60,000 nt of DNA, from assembly GCA_014529385.2 (NCBI GenBank), contig CM043960.1, forward strand, positions 71,622,910-71,682,909. Reading direction: 5' to 3'. Source of the DNA: Adiantum capillus-veneris (lineage: Eukaryota; Streptophyta; Polypodiopsida; Polypodiales; Pteridaceae). The position numbers and the translations under genes are program-made. The number at the start of each line of letters is the position of its first letter. Positions within the stretch are counted from its first letter, which is position 1. This document shows positions 1 to 10,483 of this stretch, piece after piece. The notes beneath the pieces are model-generated. The model saw only the letters and a list, made by a program, of their open reading frames with translations, was not told the origin of the DNA and searched no databases.

Positions 1-2
1 AT

Positions 3-2642
3 AGCCGGTTAGTACATATGTCCAAGAAGGGAATGGAAATCTTGTCTCGTTCTGGTTATTTGCCTGGCTTTTCATTTAATGATTTTGAATTCTGTGAACA
101 TTGTCTGTATGGTAAGCAAACACAGCAGCCACATAAGCATAGAAGCAGTAGAAGAGATACACAATTGGCACTTGTTCATAGTGATTTGTGTGGACCTATG
201 CCTAACCTATCTCTAGGGGGAGCTTCTTACTTTATGACATTTATAGATGATTACTCGAGGAAAGTATGGGTTTACTTTCTCAAGCACAAGGATGAAGCGT
301 TTAGTGTTTTCAAAACGTTTGTGACACTTGTGGAGAATCAGAGTGGCAAGAAGCTTAAATGCTTACACACTGACAATGGTGGAGAGTATGTTTCAAAGGC
401 CTTTCAAGACTTTTGTGAGTCAAAAGGTATAAAATGTGAACTTACTGCTCCTTACAATCCTCCTCAAAATGGTGTTGCTGAGAGGATGAATAGGACCATA
501 CAAGAGAAGGTCAGAAGTATGTTGTCTAATGCACAGCTGCCAAATGGGTTTTGGGCTGAAGCTGTATCAACAGCTCTTCATCTTGTAAATAGATCTCCTA
601 GCAAGGTTTTGCAGAAGGATTCAGTGCCAGAGATGGTATGGTCAGGCAAAATACCCTCATACAAGCATCTCAGAGTCTTTGGCTGTGAGGCATATACTCA
701 CGTTCCAAAGGAATTTAGGAACAAACTTCAGTCAAAGAGTAGAAGGTGCATCTTTCTAGGATATGGTAATTCTGGTGAGATGGGGTACAGACTTTGGGAT
801 CCCGAATCCAGAAAGGTTGTCCGCAACAATGATGTTCACTTTAATGAATCCAAATATCATTCTAAACCAGAGAGGGTTGAGGAGATTAGAAGAGTTGTCT
901 TCCAAGAAGATGGACCTGCACGTGCAAGACAAAATGTCAGGGCTCAAGAGGAGCAAAGACAGGATAGAGTGAAACCACAGGTTGTGGCTGAGCCTGAGCC
1001 ACCTATTGTTCGTAGATCTGGACGTGTCACGCGACCTCCTGATAGGTTTGTTCCATCTATGAACTATGTCATGTTGACTGATTGCAATGAGCCTTCATGT
1101 TACAAGGAAGCAGTGCAAATGAAGGACTCCGGGAATTGGCAATTGGCCATGCAGTCAGAGATGACAGCTCTGCATAAAAACAAGACATGGAAGCTAGTTA
1201 AATTACCACAGGGCAAAAAGGCTCTACCTTGTAAATGGGTTTACAGGTATAAGATCACCGCTCATGATAGTCAGCCAAAGTACAAAGCAAGGCTTGTTGC
1301 CAAGGGCTTTAAGCAAGAACAAGGCATTGTCTTTGGTGAAGTCTTCTCTCCGGTGGTCAAAATGACTACATTGAGATGCTTTCTTGCATTGGTTGCCATA
1401 TTAGATTTGGTGTTGCACCAAATGGATGTCAAGACAGCGTTCTTGCATGGTGATTTAGATGTGGAAATTTACATGCAGCAGCCAGAAGGGTTTGTTGAGA
1501 AAGGCAAGGAAGATTGGGTATGCCAGTTGTTAAAGAGTCTTTATGGATTAAAACAATCACCGAGGGCATGGTACCATAAATTCCACAAGTTTATGCTTTC
1601 TTAAGGCTACAAACGTAGTGAGTTCGATCACTGTCTATATACAAAGAAGGATAAGGATGGTAGTTGGCTGATCCTTATTTTGTATGTGGATGACATGTTG
1701 ATTGCTGGCAAGCACTTGGAAGAAATTTCAGCTTTGAAGTCAAAGATGGCAAAATCGTTTGACATGAAAGACATGGGTGAGGCAAGTCATATACTTGGTA
1801 TGCACATTGAGAGAGACAGATCAAAGAAGTTGATTTGGTTATCTCAAACAGAGTATATTGACAAGGTTTTGCAACGTTTCAATATGGAGAAGGAAAAGGC
1901 ACTGAGTGTTCCATTGCCACCATATGTGAAACTTAGCAAACAAGATTGTCCTGTGTCTGAGGAAGAACAGTCTGAAATGGATAAGATTCCATATGCGTCT
2001 GCAGTGGGTAGTTTGATGTATGCAATGATTGCTACTCGCCCAGACATTGCATTTGCAGTGGGAGTAGTAAGTCGATACATGTCAAACCCAGGCAAGAAAC
2101 ATTGGGAGGCAGTGAAAGGAATATTGAGATACCTGAAAGCTACAAAGAGTATGCGTATATGCTATGGGAGTTAGGAGCTAAGTGTAAAGGGTTTTACAGA
2201 CTCAGATTATGCAGGTGACTTAGACAACTGAAGGTCTACGTCAGGGTATGTCTTTACATTGGCTGGTGGAGCAGTATCATGGCGTTCTAGATTACAAGAT
2301 TGTGTTACTCAGTCTACTACAGAGGCTGAATATGTTGCAACATCAGAGGCATGCAAAGAATCAATTTGGCTTAATCGACTAGTAACAGATTTGGGAATCA
2401 AAGAAGAGATGCATGTGTTATATTGTGATAGTCAAAGTGCTATACAATTGGCTCGCAATCCAGTTTATCACTCAAAGACAAAGCATGTGGATGTGAAGTA
2501 TCATTTCATCAGGGAAATGCTCGAGGATAAGCAACTTCAGCTTGTCAAAGTTCACACCACAGAAAATCCTGTTGATCTACTTACAAAAGGACTTCCCTCA
2601 GAGAGCTTTGTGCATTTTTGCAAGCAGTTAGGTGTAGGGTAG
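3..2642 (+). pseudogene. Copia pol polyprotein, interrupted by three in-frame stops
   Basis: One reading frame is open from the left edge and runs to a TAG at 2640-2642. It encodes the end of the GAG-pre-integrase zinc motif (CEHCLYGK, near 93-116), the integrase core with D, D and E in HSDLCGP, HTDNGGEY and NGVAERMNRT (about 175-490), RT with YKARLVAKGF and DVKTAFLHGD, the RT catalytic YVDD (1683-1694), and Copia RNase H with TEAEYVATSEA and HVDVKYHFI. The frame is broken by TAA at 1602-1604, TAG at 2172-2174 and TGA near 2229-2231. No length frameshift is seen, so decay has been by point mutation only. The product would be the retrotransposon integrase/RT, acting in virus-like particles; here it is inactive. 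Confidence 0.93.
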
Positions 2643-2731
2643 TACATCACTTCTCTACATCTCTTGTATATTAGCTTGTATAGTAGCTTCTCTCACACTT
2701 AAAGTACCACATTGGACTTTAAGTGGGAGGT

Positions 2732-2923
2732 TGTTGGGGTATAAAGCCCAATGTGGTCGCCCAGGTAAGTGGGCGGGCCGCCAGGTATGTACACATATTC
2801 TTTTGTAAAAACCTAATAAGAACTCACTATGCTCTACACATTACAGTAGAGCGAGTTCACCATATCGTCGTGCTCTTCTTCTCGCACTCTCTCTCGCGTC
2901 GCACTTCTGCTCATACTCCTTCA
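2732..2923 (+). repeat. 3' LTR of the Copia element (192 bp)
   Basis: It begins TGTTGGGG directly after a purine-rich tract and ends CTCCTTCA, so it has TG...CA ends. The boundaries are fixed by a second copy at 3207-3398 that has a perfect target duplication. The two copies differ at three positions by my alignment. Confidence 0.9.
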
Positions 2924-3039
2924 ACCACCTTGTTCAGTGGACAAAGGGCAAGGATATCAAAAAAGACACAGAAGGTAGTACCAACTGGAAAAAATAAGAC
3001 GAATCACTTCACAAAACCCCTCTTTGGCCAATTAGACAA

Positions 3040-3042
<3 letters not shown>

Positions 3043-3132
<90 letters not shown>
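3043..3132. repeat. (TC)45 microsatellite
   Basis: An uninterrupted 90-bp TC dinucleotide tract lies between the two LTR copies. Neighbouring ORFs with long LSLSLS runs are an artefact of this tract. Confidence 0.97.
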
Positions 3133-3136
<4 letters not shown>

Positions 3137-3206
3137 AAATAGCCACATAACAAATAGTTGCTTCACTAAATCTTCTTATATGATCAAATAGGTAAAATGA
3201 CACAAG

Positions 3207-3398
3207 TGTTGGGGTATAAAGCCCAATGTGGTCGCCCAGGTAAGTGGGCGGGCCGCCAGGTATGTACACATATTCTTTTGTTAAAACCTAATAAGAACTC
3301 ACTATGCTCTACACATTACAGTAGAGCGAGTTCACCATATCGTCGTGCTCTTCTTCTCGCACTCTCTCTCACGTCGCACTTCCGCTCATACTCCTTCA
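3207..3398 (+). repeat. Solo LTR of the same Copia family, with 5-bp target duplication
   Basis: The 192-bp sequence is nearly identical to the LTR at 2732-2923. It is flanked by ACAAG on both sides (3202-3206 and 3399-3403), the 5-bp duplication expected for Copia integration. No internal sequence is present. A solo LTR forms by recombination between the two LTRs of a complete insert. It sits in a decayed element that resumes at 3404. Confidence 0.92.
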
Positions 3399-3403
3399 AC
3401 AAG

Positions 3404-4910
3404 AGAAACCTACGGCAAAACCAATATCTATAAACAAGGTGGGAGATTATTGCAAAGGTGAAGAGAAAAATACCACCTTGTCACTAGAGCACAAAGGTGT
3501 GAAACTAATTGCTATACTTGATAGTAGGTTTGGAGTGGCCATTACTACAGAAGAAATATGGGAAAATGGGAGAGACTAGCTCTCAAAAAAACATGAATGA
3601 AATTGCAACTTGCAGATGGGTATGTAGAGAGACCAATGTGTATGCTAGAACAAATCATAGTGCCTCATGTGGAATTGAGTACAAGCATACCTTTGCTATA
3701 GTGGATTTTGGCAAGAGAAACAATTTTAATGTCATTCTAGGGAGACCATTTATGTGTCAACTTAAAATGGTTCAAGATTGGGGCTATGACCACGTCTACT
3801 TGAGACACAAAGGGATTACAACGAGAATCAGTGTCAAGGATCATAGCTACTACAGAGATGTTAGTCAAACTCTTATGGAGGAATTTGACTCAACTACGTT
3901 CAACAGAAAAGAAATAAATGCATGGTTACACACCAAAGGATATATTTGGATGTGTGGAACATCCAAGTGTGAGAGTTTGATTAGAGAGAACTACATCCTA
4001 GAGAGATCAATAGAGGACAAAAATTACATGTTGGAACCATTTCTTAAGGATTCATTTGAGCTGTCTGCATGGGACCAAATCTTGGCTACTCTAGATGTGT
4101 GCATAAATGAAACAATTCCTACAAATTTCATGATGAACATGGTTATGACATAGCTCCCTATTTTATGATAAAGGTGTTGAAGGAAGCTAATGAAAATTGT
4201 GAGTGCAATGAAACCAAAAAAGATGAGACAAATAGCTATGTCATGAATCTCGGATGAAAAATCACAAACAAAGGAAGAAAAGCAACCACAAGAATATGTA
4301 ATCATTGGCGTGCCTCAAGAATCAACAATAGTTGTTTCAAAGAAGCTGACTCCAAAAAATACACAAGTGAAAATAGATGAAGAAGCAGTGTTTACAAGTT
4401 CCACGTACGTCAGATGTTCAAACACTCAAGATCAAGAACAGCAACAAGGATAAGGCAAAAGATCAACTACCTCCTACCATGATCATATTCAACTTATGTG
4501 GAGAAACAAGACTCAAAATTAGATTTTCAGCTACGATAGATACTTATGTTATAAGAAATATAAAGTCTTATGGCACTTGGACATTGATGGAAAAGCCACC
4601 GATCACAATGCTAGAAGAAATAGTGTACACAAGTTCTAAAACCAATTTCTATCTTTGGCATAGAAGAAGCCATACTTAAGTTGAGTACTGGGGAGCTCAA
4701 GGAAAATTTCTACATTATTGATTCCCATCATATCAAAGAGAGTGTGGTCCTGACAAAAATCTGGATAAACATCTTCTTCCAACAACAACAAAAAGCTTCA
4801 ACAAAAACAATAGTAATAGTCCAAGAAGCATCTCAGGTCCATGCAGAGAATAATCAACCAACCATAGTAGAAAAAGGTAGAACTAAAGCAGACCTTGAAG
4901 CAGATTAACC
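3404..4910 (+). pseudogene. Decayed retroelement with retropepsin-like domain
   Basis: Reading across frames from about 3486 gives a protease-like region: KLIAILDS with the expected D-S of the catalytic loop, GVAITTEE, then after a frameshift near 3545 a long stretch (3509-4153) with YKHTFAIVDFGKR and NVILGRPFM. The ILGRPF part corresponds to the second conserved strand of retroviral-type aspartic proteases. After the stop at 4153 there are shorter fragments (4377-4679, 4681-4908) without recognisable domains. The catalytic triplet reads D-S-R rather than D-S/T-G, so it would be inactive. A similar domain lies on the minus strand at 7690-8020. The family assignment is by motif only. Confidence 0.6.
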
Positions 4911-5075
4911 TTGCAAGTCAAACTTTACCTTCAATGAGCCTCCATCAAACTTCTTGCATAGTCTCTACATCAAAAGCCAAACCATCAACAAATTAATGAC
5001 AAACCTAAAGACAAACCTCACGCCAAGATTGCACATGGTCATGTCAAGGGACAACACAAGCTAGGAAGGGGGGAG

Positions 5076-5560
5076 TGTTTGTCCATTTCAACATACACGC
5101 ATCCACGTATTCAGACATCATATTTTTTACAGATTTGTACTCTGCTATTTTTTTGAGCTAGTGTAGCTCTACTATGTGTAACTTTGATTCTAGAGTAGCA
5201 AGTCAATTCCATGAGTTGTAATTCTTTCATGACAATTATAAAGGCCCATGTGAGCCGGCCACTAGCCATTTAGAAAGCTCTAGGTATAAAAGACACCAAC
5301 CTTAACATGAAAAGGAGGCTTAATTTTTGGAGAGAAAGAAACTCTCTTATACGTATGCTCAAGCGGCCAAGTAGCTCCAACTTGTAATCAAATTTTCTAA
5401 TGATTGGATAATCTGATTTTGATTTCAAAACTTGCATTGTGTTCCTCTTTCCATTCTCTTTCATTCAAGTGTAAGCACTTTAAGTTCTGTCGTGGTTTAT
5501 GACTACACTTCTATGAGCCTAATCTTTGATTTTCAGTGCTTAAATCATTGTTTTTTAACG
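5076..5560 (+). repeat. Probable 3' LTR of the decayed retroelement; right end not resolved
   Basis: A purine tract (AAGGGGGGAG, ending at 5075) is followed by TGTTTGTCC, the usual polypurine-tract/LTR junction. A TATA box (TATAAAAG, 5285-5292) lies about 210 bp inside, as in an LTR promoter. I found no second copy to fix the right boundary, so the end given is a guess. From there to about 5940 I see nothing recognisable. Confidence 0.5.
5285..5292 (+). promoter_or_regulatory. TATA box inside the LTR-like sequence
   Basis: TATAAAAG in the middle of the inferred LTR, in the sense orientation of the upstream relic. Confidence 0.45.
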
Positions 5561-5959
5561 TTTTGACCATAAGAGAGTGATTATTAGACCTCAGGGTGAC
5601 CTATCTGTACTGTTTTGTTGTCATTTTTTTTACCTAGACCATGATGGATTGGAATTTTGGTACCTTCAGATGACCACTAGACTTTTGAAACTTGCCCCCT
5701 TAGACCTAATATAGCTTTCCTTAAAGTTTAATGGCCATCAAATTTGTTTAGTCAACAAAATGGTGTGATGAACTAGAACGATGAAAAACTTACATAGGTA
5801 GATTTTTCAATCAGAGATTGGCAATTAGCTTGTTGGGTTGATATTTTTGCTTGTTAGGTTCACTTCTTCAGATTGAAAACCGGAAAGAGTCTTCGTGACC
5901 CATCTGAGTCACTTGCTTAAGTATTGACATTATTATTTTAGGGCCAAATATCTATGCTA

Positions 5960-6376
5960 CAAACGTCCGTCGGTGACTCGCTAATGGTTGAGTATGTTGC
6001 AACATCAGAGGCCAACAAGGATGCTTTATATTTGGTACCTTTAGTGGGATATTTTGACAACAATCATTAGATTTTAGTGTTCCATTGCAATAGTCAGAGC
6101 TCCATTGCGTTGGTAAACAATTTGATGTTTCATTAAAAAATACACACATTGAGGTAATGTATCACTTCATACAGGATGTGTTGGTAGATAAGAAGATTGA
6201 GCTTGCTAAAGTCCATACAAATGACAACCCTACACATGTTCTTACAAAGATCTTAGCCACTGAGTGGTTTTCATAATACATAAATCATTGATGGTGGATG
6301 TGGGGTGAATTTGTTGTCATGATTCACATTTGTACATAGTTTTGTTTTACTCCAGTAAGGCCGTTGAGAGGCAGAT
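5960..6376 (+). pseudogene. Copia RNase H relic
   Basis: Reading in fragments gives EYVATSEANKDALYL, then NSQSSIALVNN, HIEVMYHFIQDVL and LAKVHTNDNPTHVLTK, which follow the Copia RNase H order seen at 2259-2642. Stops and small indels interrupt it. Only the last part of pol survives here. It ends just before a purine-rich tract and an LTR-like start. Confidence 0.75.
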
Positions 6377-6571
6377 TGTTAGGATAATGACTAAGTGGTT
6401 GGCTAGACAACCAGAAACCCATCTACTAGCACTAAATATATTATTCCTTATCAATAGAATGTGGAGTTAGTGAGATATTACTTACTATTGGACTCCACCC
6501 AATCTTTGTATTCCCACTTCTACCTCCCTCCTCACACATCATTAATGCATGGTCTCAAAACATGCACCAAC
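6377..6571 (+). repeat. LTR-like sequence after the RNase H relic
   Basis: After GAGAGGCAGAT the sequence starts TGTTAGGATAATG and runs to CCAACA near 6571, giving TG...CA ends and about 195 bp. This fits the 3' LTR of the relic upstream. No second copy is seen, so the right end is inferred. From here to 7250 I see no recognisable gene. Confidence 0.5.
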
Positions 6572-7250
6572 ACCTTCTTACTGAAAAAATGGAATTTAAG
6601 ATACATAGCACAAATATTTACATTTTAGAGTGATGAACTGAATTGATTCACATGGATCAATTAAGATAGGGACATACTCCACCACAAGTAGATGCATCAA
6701 CATTTCCTTAGGGACTAGACACATGGAGCCAACGCTCTTTCTATGTCCAATGACCCAAATCATTGGTCATTCTCTTTGAGAGACCTTTACAAGCAGTATG
6801 ATTGCACAAATTACTCGTGAAAGCATGTGTTGGCATATGTCAACACACGACTAGCATCTTCAAGGGATATGGGTGGCATGCACATTTTTTGTCCATTTAC
6901 TATTTTGAACATGTTCATTTATGTGCTTATGCTTATTCTACATTTTGTAGTCGTACTCTACGTGAGTTTGAAATTTCAATTTAGTCAGCCTAAATATGTT
7001 GTTAGTGGTAGTTTTCACCTATGCATCTTGGGAAACGGCTACCTTTTGTAAAGAGCTTGTATATATATGAAATGCTACAATGTGAAAGGGGCCAGTTCAT
7101 TTTAGAGTTATGATTGAGAGTAGAGAGCATAAGGAAGTTTGACTATGGTGAATATGGAGATGCAGCTCTCCCATGTATGACATTGGTGATGCATTAATGA
7201 AGATGAGTCTATTCCTCCTCACCCTTGTCTCTCTCACTAATAGCTAATTA

Positions 7251-7528
7251 TGTTGAGTAGGAACTAATTGTGTGTATATAGGCTAGTTAGTTAGAGTTTA
7301 ATCTCTCAATGAACTTATATATTCTTCTTAATGTGTGAGTGCTTGATTGAGATTGTGTATGCATGCATTCTAGAAGCTCTTCTCTCTATGTTGAGTAGGA
7401 ACTAAGTGTGTGTATATAGGCTAGTTAGTTAGAGTTTAATCTCTCAATGATCTTATATATTCTTCTTAATGTGTGAGTGCTTGATTGAGATTGTGTATGC
7501 ATGCATGCTAGAAGCTCTTCTCTCTATG
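7251..7528. repeat. Tandem duplication, 138-bp unit, two copies
   Basis: The sequence starting TGTTGAGTAGGAACTAA at 7251 recurs at 7389 and differs at only a few positions. Each unit carries TGTATGCATGCAT and CTAGAAGCTC. It is a local duplication with no coding capacity seen. Confidence 0.93.
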
Positions 7529-7689
7529 TATGCTCATCATTAATGTGAAGATTAAGACATGTAAGCATCATCTTTAAATGGTCTTTTTAACTTGCACTGT
7601 TCTTTGAGGAGATTGTCACAATCTGAAGTTCCACACAACTAAATATGAGCTTTGGATTATAGCCATGCAAGAGCTTTTGTTCATTTATT

Positions 7690-8020
7690 TTGGTGGAATT
7701 AAAACACTCAATAGGTGTTCGCGATGAACATTTTGACCATTTTAAGATATCTCATGAATGAACGTCCAAAAATAACATCAAAATTGTTGTCTTTACCAAA
7801 GTTTATTACTACAAACGTGTTTTTGCACTCAATTGCATAGGATGTGACTATTATCTATTACCACATACCTATCTGCTAATTGCAATTTCATACGTTTTTT
7901 CCATAGAGTTAGTTTTTTCCATTCTTCTTAGGTCTCCTTTGTAGAAATGGCTACACATGCTTTACTATCAAGGATAGCCAAGGTTTTAGAGCTTTTGTAT
8001 TCCATAGCAAACTACTTTTG
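7690..8020 (-). pseudogene. Second retropepsin-like relic, minus strand
   Basis: The reverse strand reads KTLAILDSKACVAISTKE, then RMKLQLADRYV, and further on NFDVIFGRSFMRYLKM. These parallel the domain at 3486-3830 (AILDS...VAITTEE, NVILGRPFMCQLKM). Stops and frameshifts break it, and the active-site glycine is missing (D-S-K). It is a relic of the same or a related element in the opposite orientation. Between 8020 and 8640 I see only AT-rich sequence. Confidence 0.55.
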
Positions 8021-8639
8021 TTTATCGAAAAGCGTCAAAAAATACAAAAAGCGCAAAAAGCACTAAAGAAGCATATTTTTACAAAATTGAACCCTAGTTT
8101 CCTTGAAAGTTGTAGATTAAGGATCTGGCCCTGCTTTTCAAAAAAACATTGAAAATCACAAAAAAGCAAAGAAAAGGATGTTCTTTCAAAATTGAACCAA
8201 GCATTCATCTAACCTATTAGAACATGAAAAAGACCATGCTTTTCACTTTAGAACCTCCCAACATTGTACAACAAACATTCTAGACCAAAAAATAATATAA
8301 TGTACACTTGAAATCTAATTTTTTTATTTTTAAAAGAGATCCAAAAATTGAGGATCTTACATCCAAGGGCTACCACAACCATAGCAAAAGCTTAAAGACT
8401 ATATTGGGGGCTACATGAGAGCTACAGCTAATGAGAATGCAATTGTATTCCCATTTTATAGTCAAAACAAATTTAGACAAGGGATGTAATGTCTACTCTT
8501 TACAAAAATCTTGGTTGTCCACAAAAAAAATAATCAAGAAGAGAATATGCAATGTGCTATAAATACAAAATGTTGGTTCTCTATAATATGTAGCTGTTTA
8601 CAAAAAAAAATGATTTTCTCCAATGTGTTTAGGATATCT

Positions 8640-9240
8640 AAAAAAATGTTCTTAGGAGTCCTAGGAATCCTCCTTGTGGTGGCCTCCTCTATCCTTCTTG
8701 GGTTCTTCCTTAGAGTGCTTGGATCTATTCTCTACTCTTCTCCCTCCTTTCCCTCCTCCTTGGGATCTTTTTTCTCCTTCTTGGGCTTTGCCTCTTTTGG
8801 TGCCTTCTTCTTCTCCTGATTAGTTTTTTTCTCCTTCTTGGGCTTTGCCTCTTTTGGTGCTTTTTTCTTCTCCTGATTAGTTTTTTTCTCCTTCTTCTAC
8901 TACTTGTTTGCACGTGTTTGTGTTTTTCTAGGGCTCTTTCTAAGGGCGACATGCTCCTATGCCTTCTTCTCTTCCTTTGGATTCACTGGAACCTCCTCTA
9001 CGTTGGGGCTTCTCCTTCTTCTCTTTCTTAGCCTTTGCTCTTTTTTTTTGGATTTTCCTTGATGACATCTATGGTGCATGGCCTCTTCCTTTGTATTCTT
9101 TTTCCCTTTGGATTTTCCTTTGGTAGGTTTGATTCTTTTGTAGGTGGCTTTCGTGCTACTATAGGTAGTGACATCTGTACACTGACCATATATCTAATCA
9201 TATTGGCCCTAACCCATCAAACATGGTTGTGAGTGTAGCA
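8640..9240 (-). other. Degenerate lysine-rich coding-like stretch with a 57-bp (19-codon) repeat
   Basis: On the minus strand the sequence reads as highly basic protein. The block NQEKKKAPKEAKPKKEK is repeated with a 57-bp period (for example at 8781 and 8838), a whole number of codons. Further upstream on the same strand come VARKPPTKE and KENPKGKR. Frames shift and stops occur, so no intact gene is visible. Lysine-rich tails of this kind occur in chromatin proteins and in some gag proteins; nothing here decides between them. The region 9240-10030 shows nothing else. Confidence 0.4.
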
Positions 9241-10032
9241 ATTCCAATTGATTGGGACAAGAATAATCAGTGTGTTAGCTCTCAACAAGAGGATTTCAAG
9301 TAACACCTATATAAGTATGGTCACAATATTATCCTAATATTCTTTTTTGTGTTTCAATAGATGCAATCAATCACTATATTTGCATTTGTGACCACTCTCC
9401 ATCCATAGGAGAAAGACTCCTCTTGCAAGGAGGACTACAGAAACACAAGGGGGAGCATTACTTCACTTTACAAACCAGTATTTACTTTACAACCTAGTAA
9501 CACCATTCCTTCACATTTAGGTTCCGTATGTTATCCATAAGCTTTCTAATGGGAGAACATTGCTCAATTGCCTCTATCAGCATTTAGGCAACTCTATTCA
9601 CAAATATGCAAAGCATATGTAGCATTGGCTTAACTATAGAACAAGGATATAGAAATTCTAAGACACTTACAACTAAGCCATTCCATGGTAGCCCTCAAGG
9701 GATTCCAATATGAAACATGCTTTATTAGTGATATCAATTGCTATAAGAGCCCATTTTGAGCTATGACAAGAGCAAAGGACTTTATAAATAGTCTCAAATA
9801 TTAGCCCTCCTATTTAACTAGGCTTGCAAACAAGCCATACCTCTCATGATATAACGGCAAATAGGAATCTCACAAATCTCAAAATTTGTATTGGCTAGAC
9901 AATTGTTTATATCAATATCACTTCTAAAAAATATGGAGATATTTGAATCAACCACATATGGACATCTAGCTCATAATCATGCATCAATAATCTACAAAAA
10001 GATATAAAGATTATTATTAATTGTCAGTAAGA

Positions 10033-10483
10033 TTACTCAATGCAACAGGTGGGTGGGAAGGAAAACCTCAAAGATGTCAGGACAATAGAATCATTGATCT
10101 CTTTTTGCCAAGTTTTAAGAATTTCAACACTCTCAACATCCAACACCACATAGTCTTTCCTTTGTAGAAGATCATCATCTAAAAAGGCAACCACCTTGAA
10201 GCCTTTGGTAGTCTTTCCTTTGTAGAAGGTCATCATCTAAAAATGCAGCCATCTTGAAGCCTTTGGGATTGATACTTCTCAACAATGAATAAAGTTCAGC
10301 TTCAATCTCCCTAAGATGACTTTTTTTTGGCTCCTCCTTGTAAACATCCATCTCCTCTCCTTCTTTCACACCATCCTCCTCTTCTATGATATCTTCAATT
10401 ACCACTTTAGAATCTTTTGGTTTTCTTGATGGAGGTATGAAGGTTGAAGGTTTTCCCATCATGTAGGGTACTGGTTTAAGAAT
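10033..10483 (-). pseudogene. Acidic ORF downstream of the H3-like gene, broken by a 58-bp duplication
   Basis: This lies in the same frame as the H3-like fold upstream, after the TAA at 10486-10484. A stretch of about 95 codons from ATG 10462 is open and includes an acidic segment (VVIEDIIEEEDGVKEGEE), LREIEAELYSLLRSI and KGFKMAAFLDDDLLQRKDY. A 58-bp tandem duplication at 10151-10266 repeats the last part and throws the frame. The second copy then continues as VLDVESVEILKTWQ to a stop at 10033. I do not recognise the domain. It may be a C-terminal extension of the H3-like protein or a separate gene relic. Confidence 0.45.
10151..10266. repeat. Tandem duplication, 58-bp unit
   Basis: TAGTCTTTCCTTTGTAGAAG occurs at 10151 and again at 10209, with the following bases also repeated. 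Because 58 is not a multiple of three, it causes the frameshift in the ORF that spans it. Confidence 0.9.

Larger units (their letters stand above)
1..2923 (+). mobile_element. Ty1/Copia LTR retrotransposon, 3' part
   Basis: The element enters from the left edge, so its 5' LTR, gag and protease are outside the window. Domain order is GAG-pre-integrase, integrase, reverse transcriptase, RNase H, then polypurine tract (2721-2730) and 3' LTR (2732-2923). That integrase-before-RT order defines Copia. Three in-frame stops show it cannot make its own polyprotein. The five bases after the LTR, ACCAC at 2924-2928, should be one copy of the target duplication; the partner lies outside the window. Confidence 0.95.

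Noticed and set aside
2723-3142. 139-codon ORF ending in LSLSLS
   Set aside because: It is made of LTR sequence and the TC microsatellite.
7251-7528. Short LTR pair
   Set aside because: The two 138-bp copies are directly adjacent with no internal sequence, so they are a tandem duplication.
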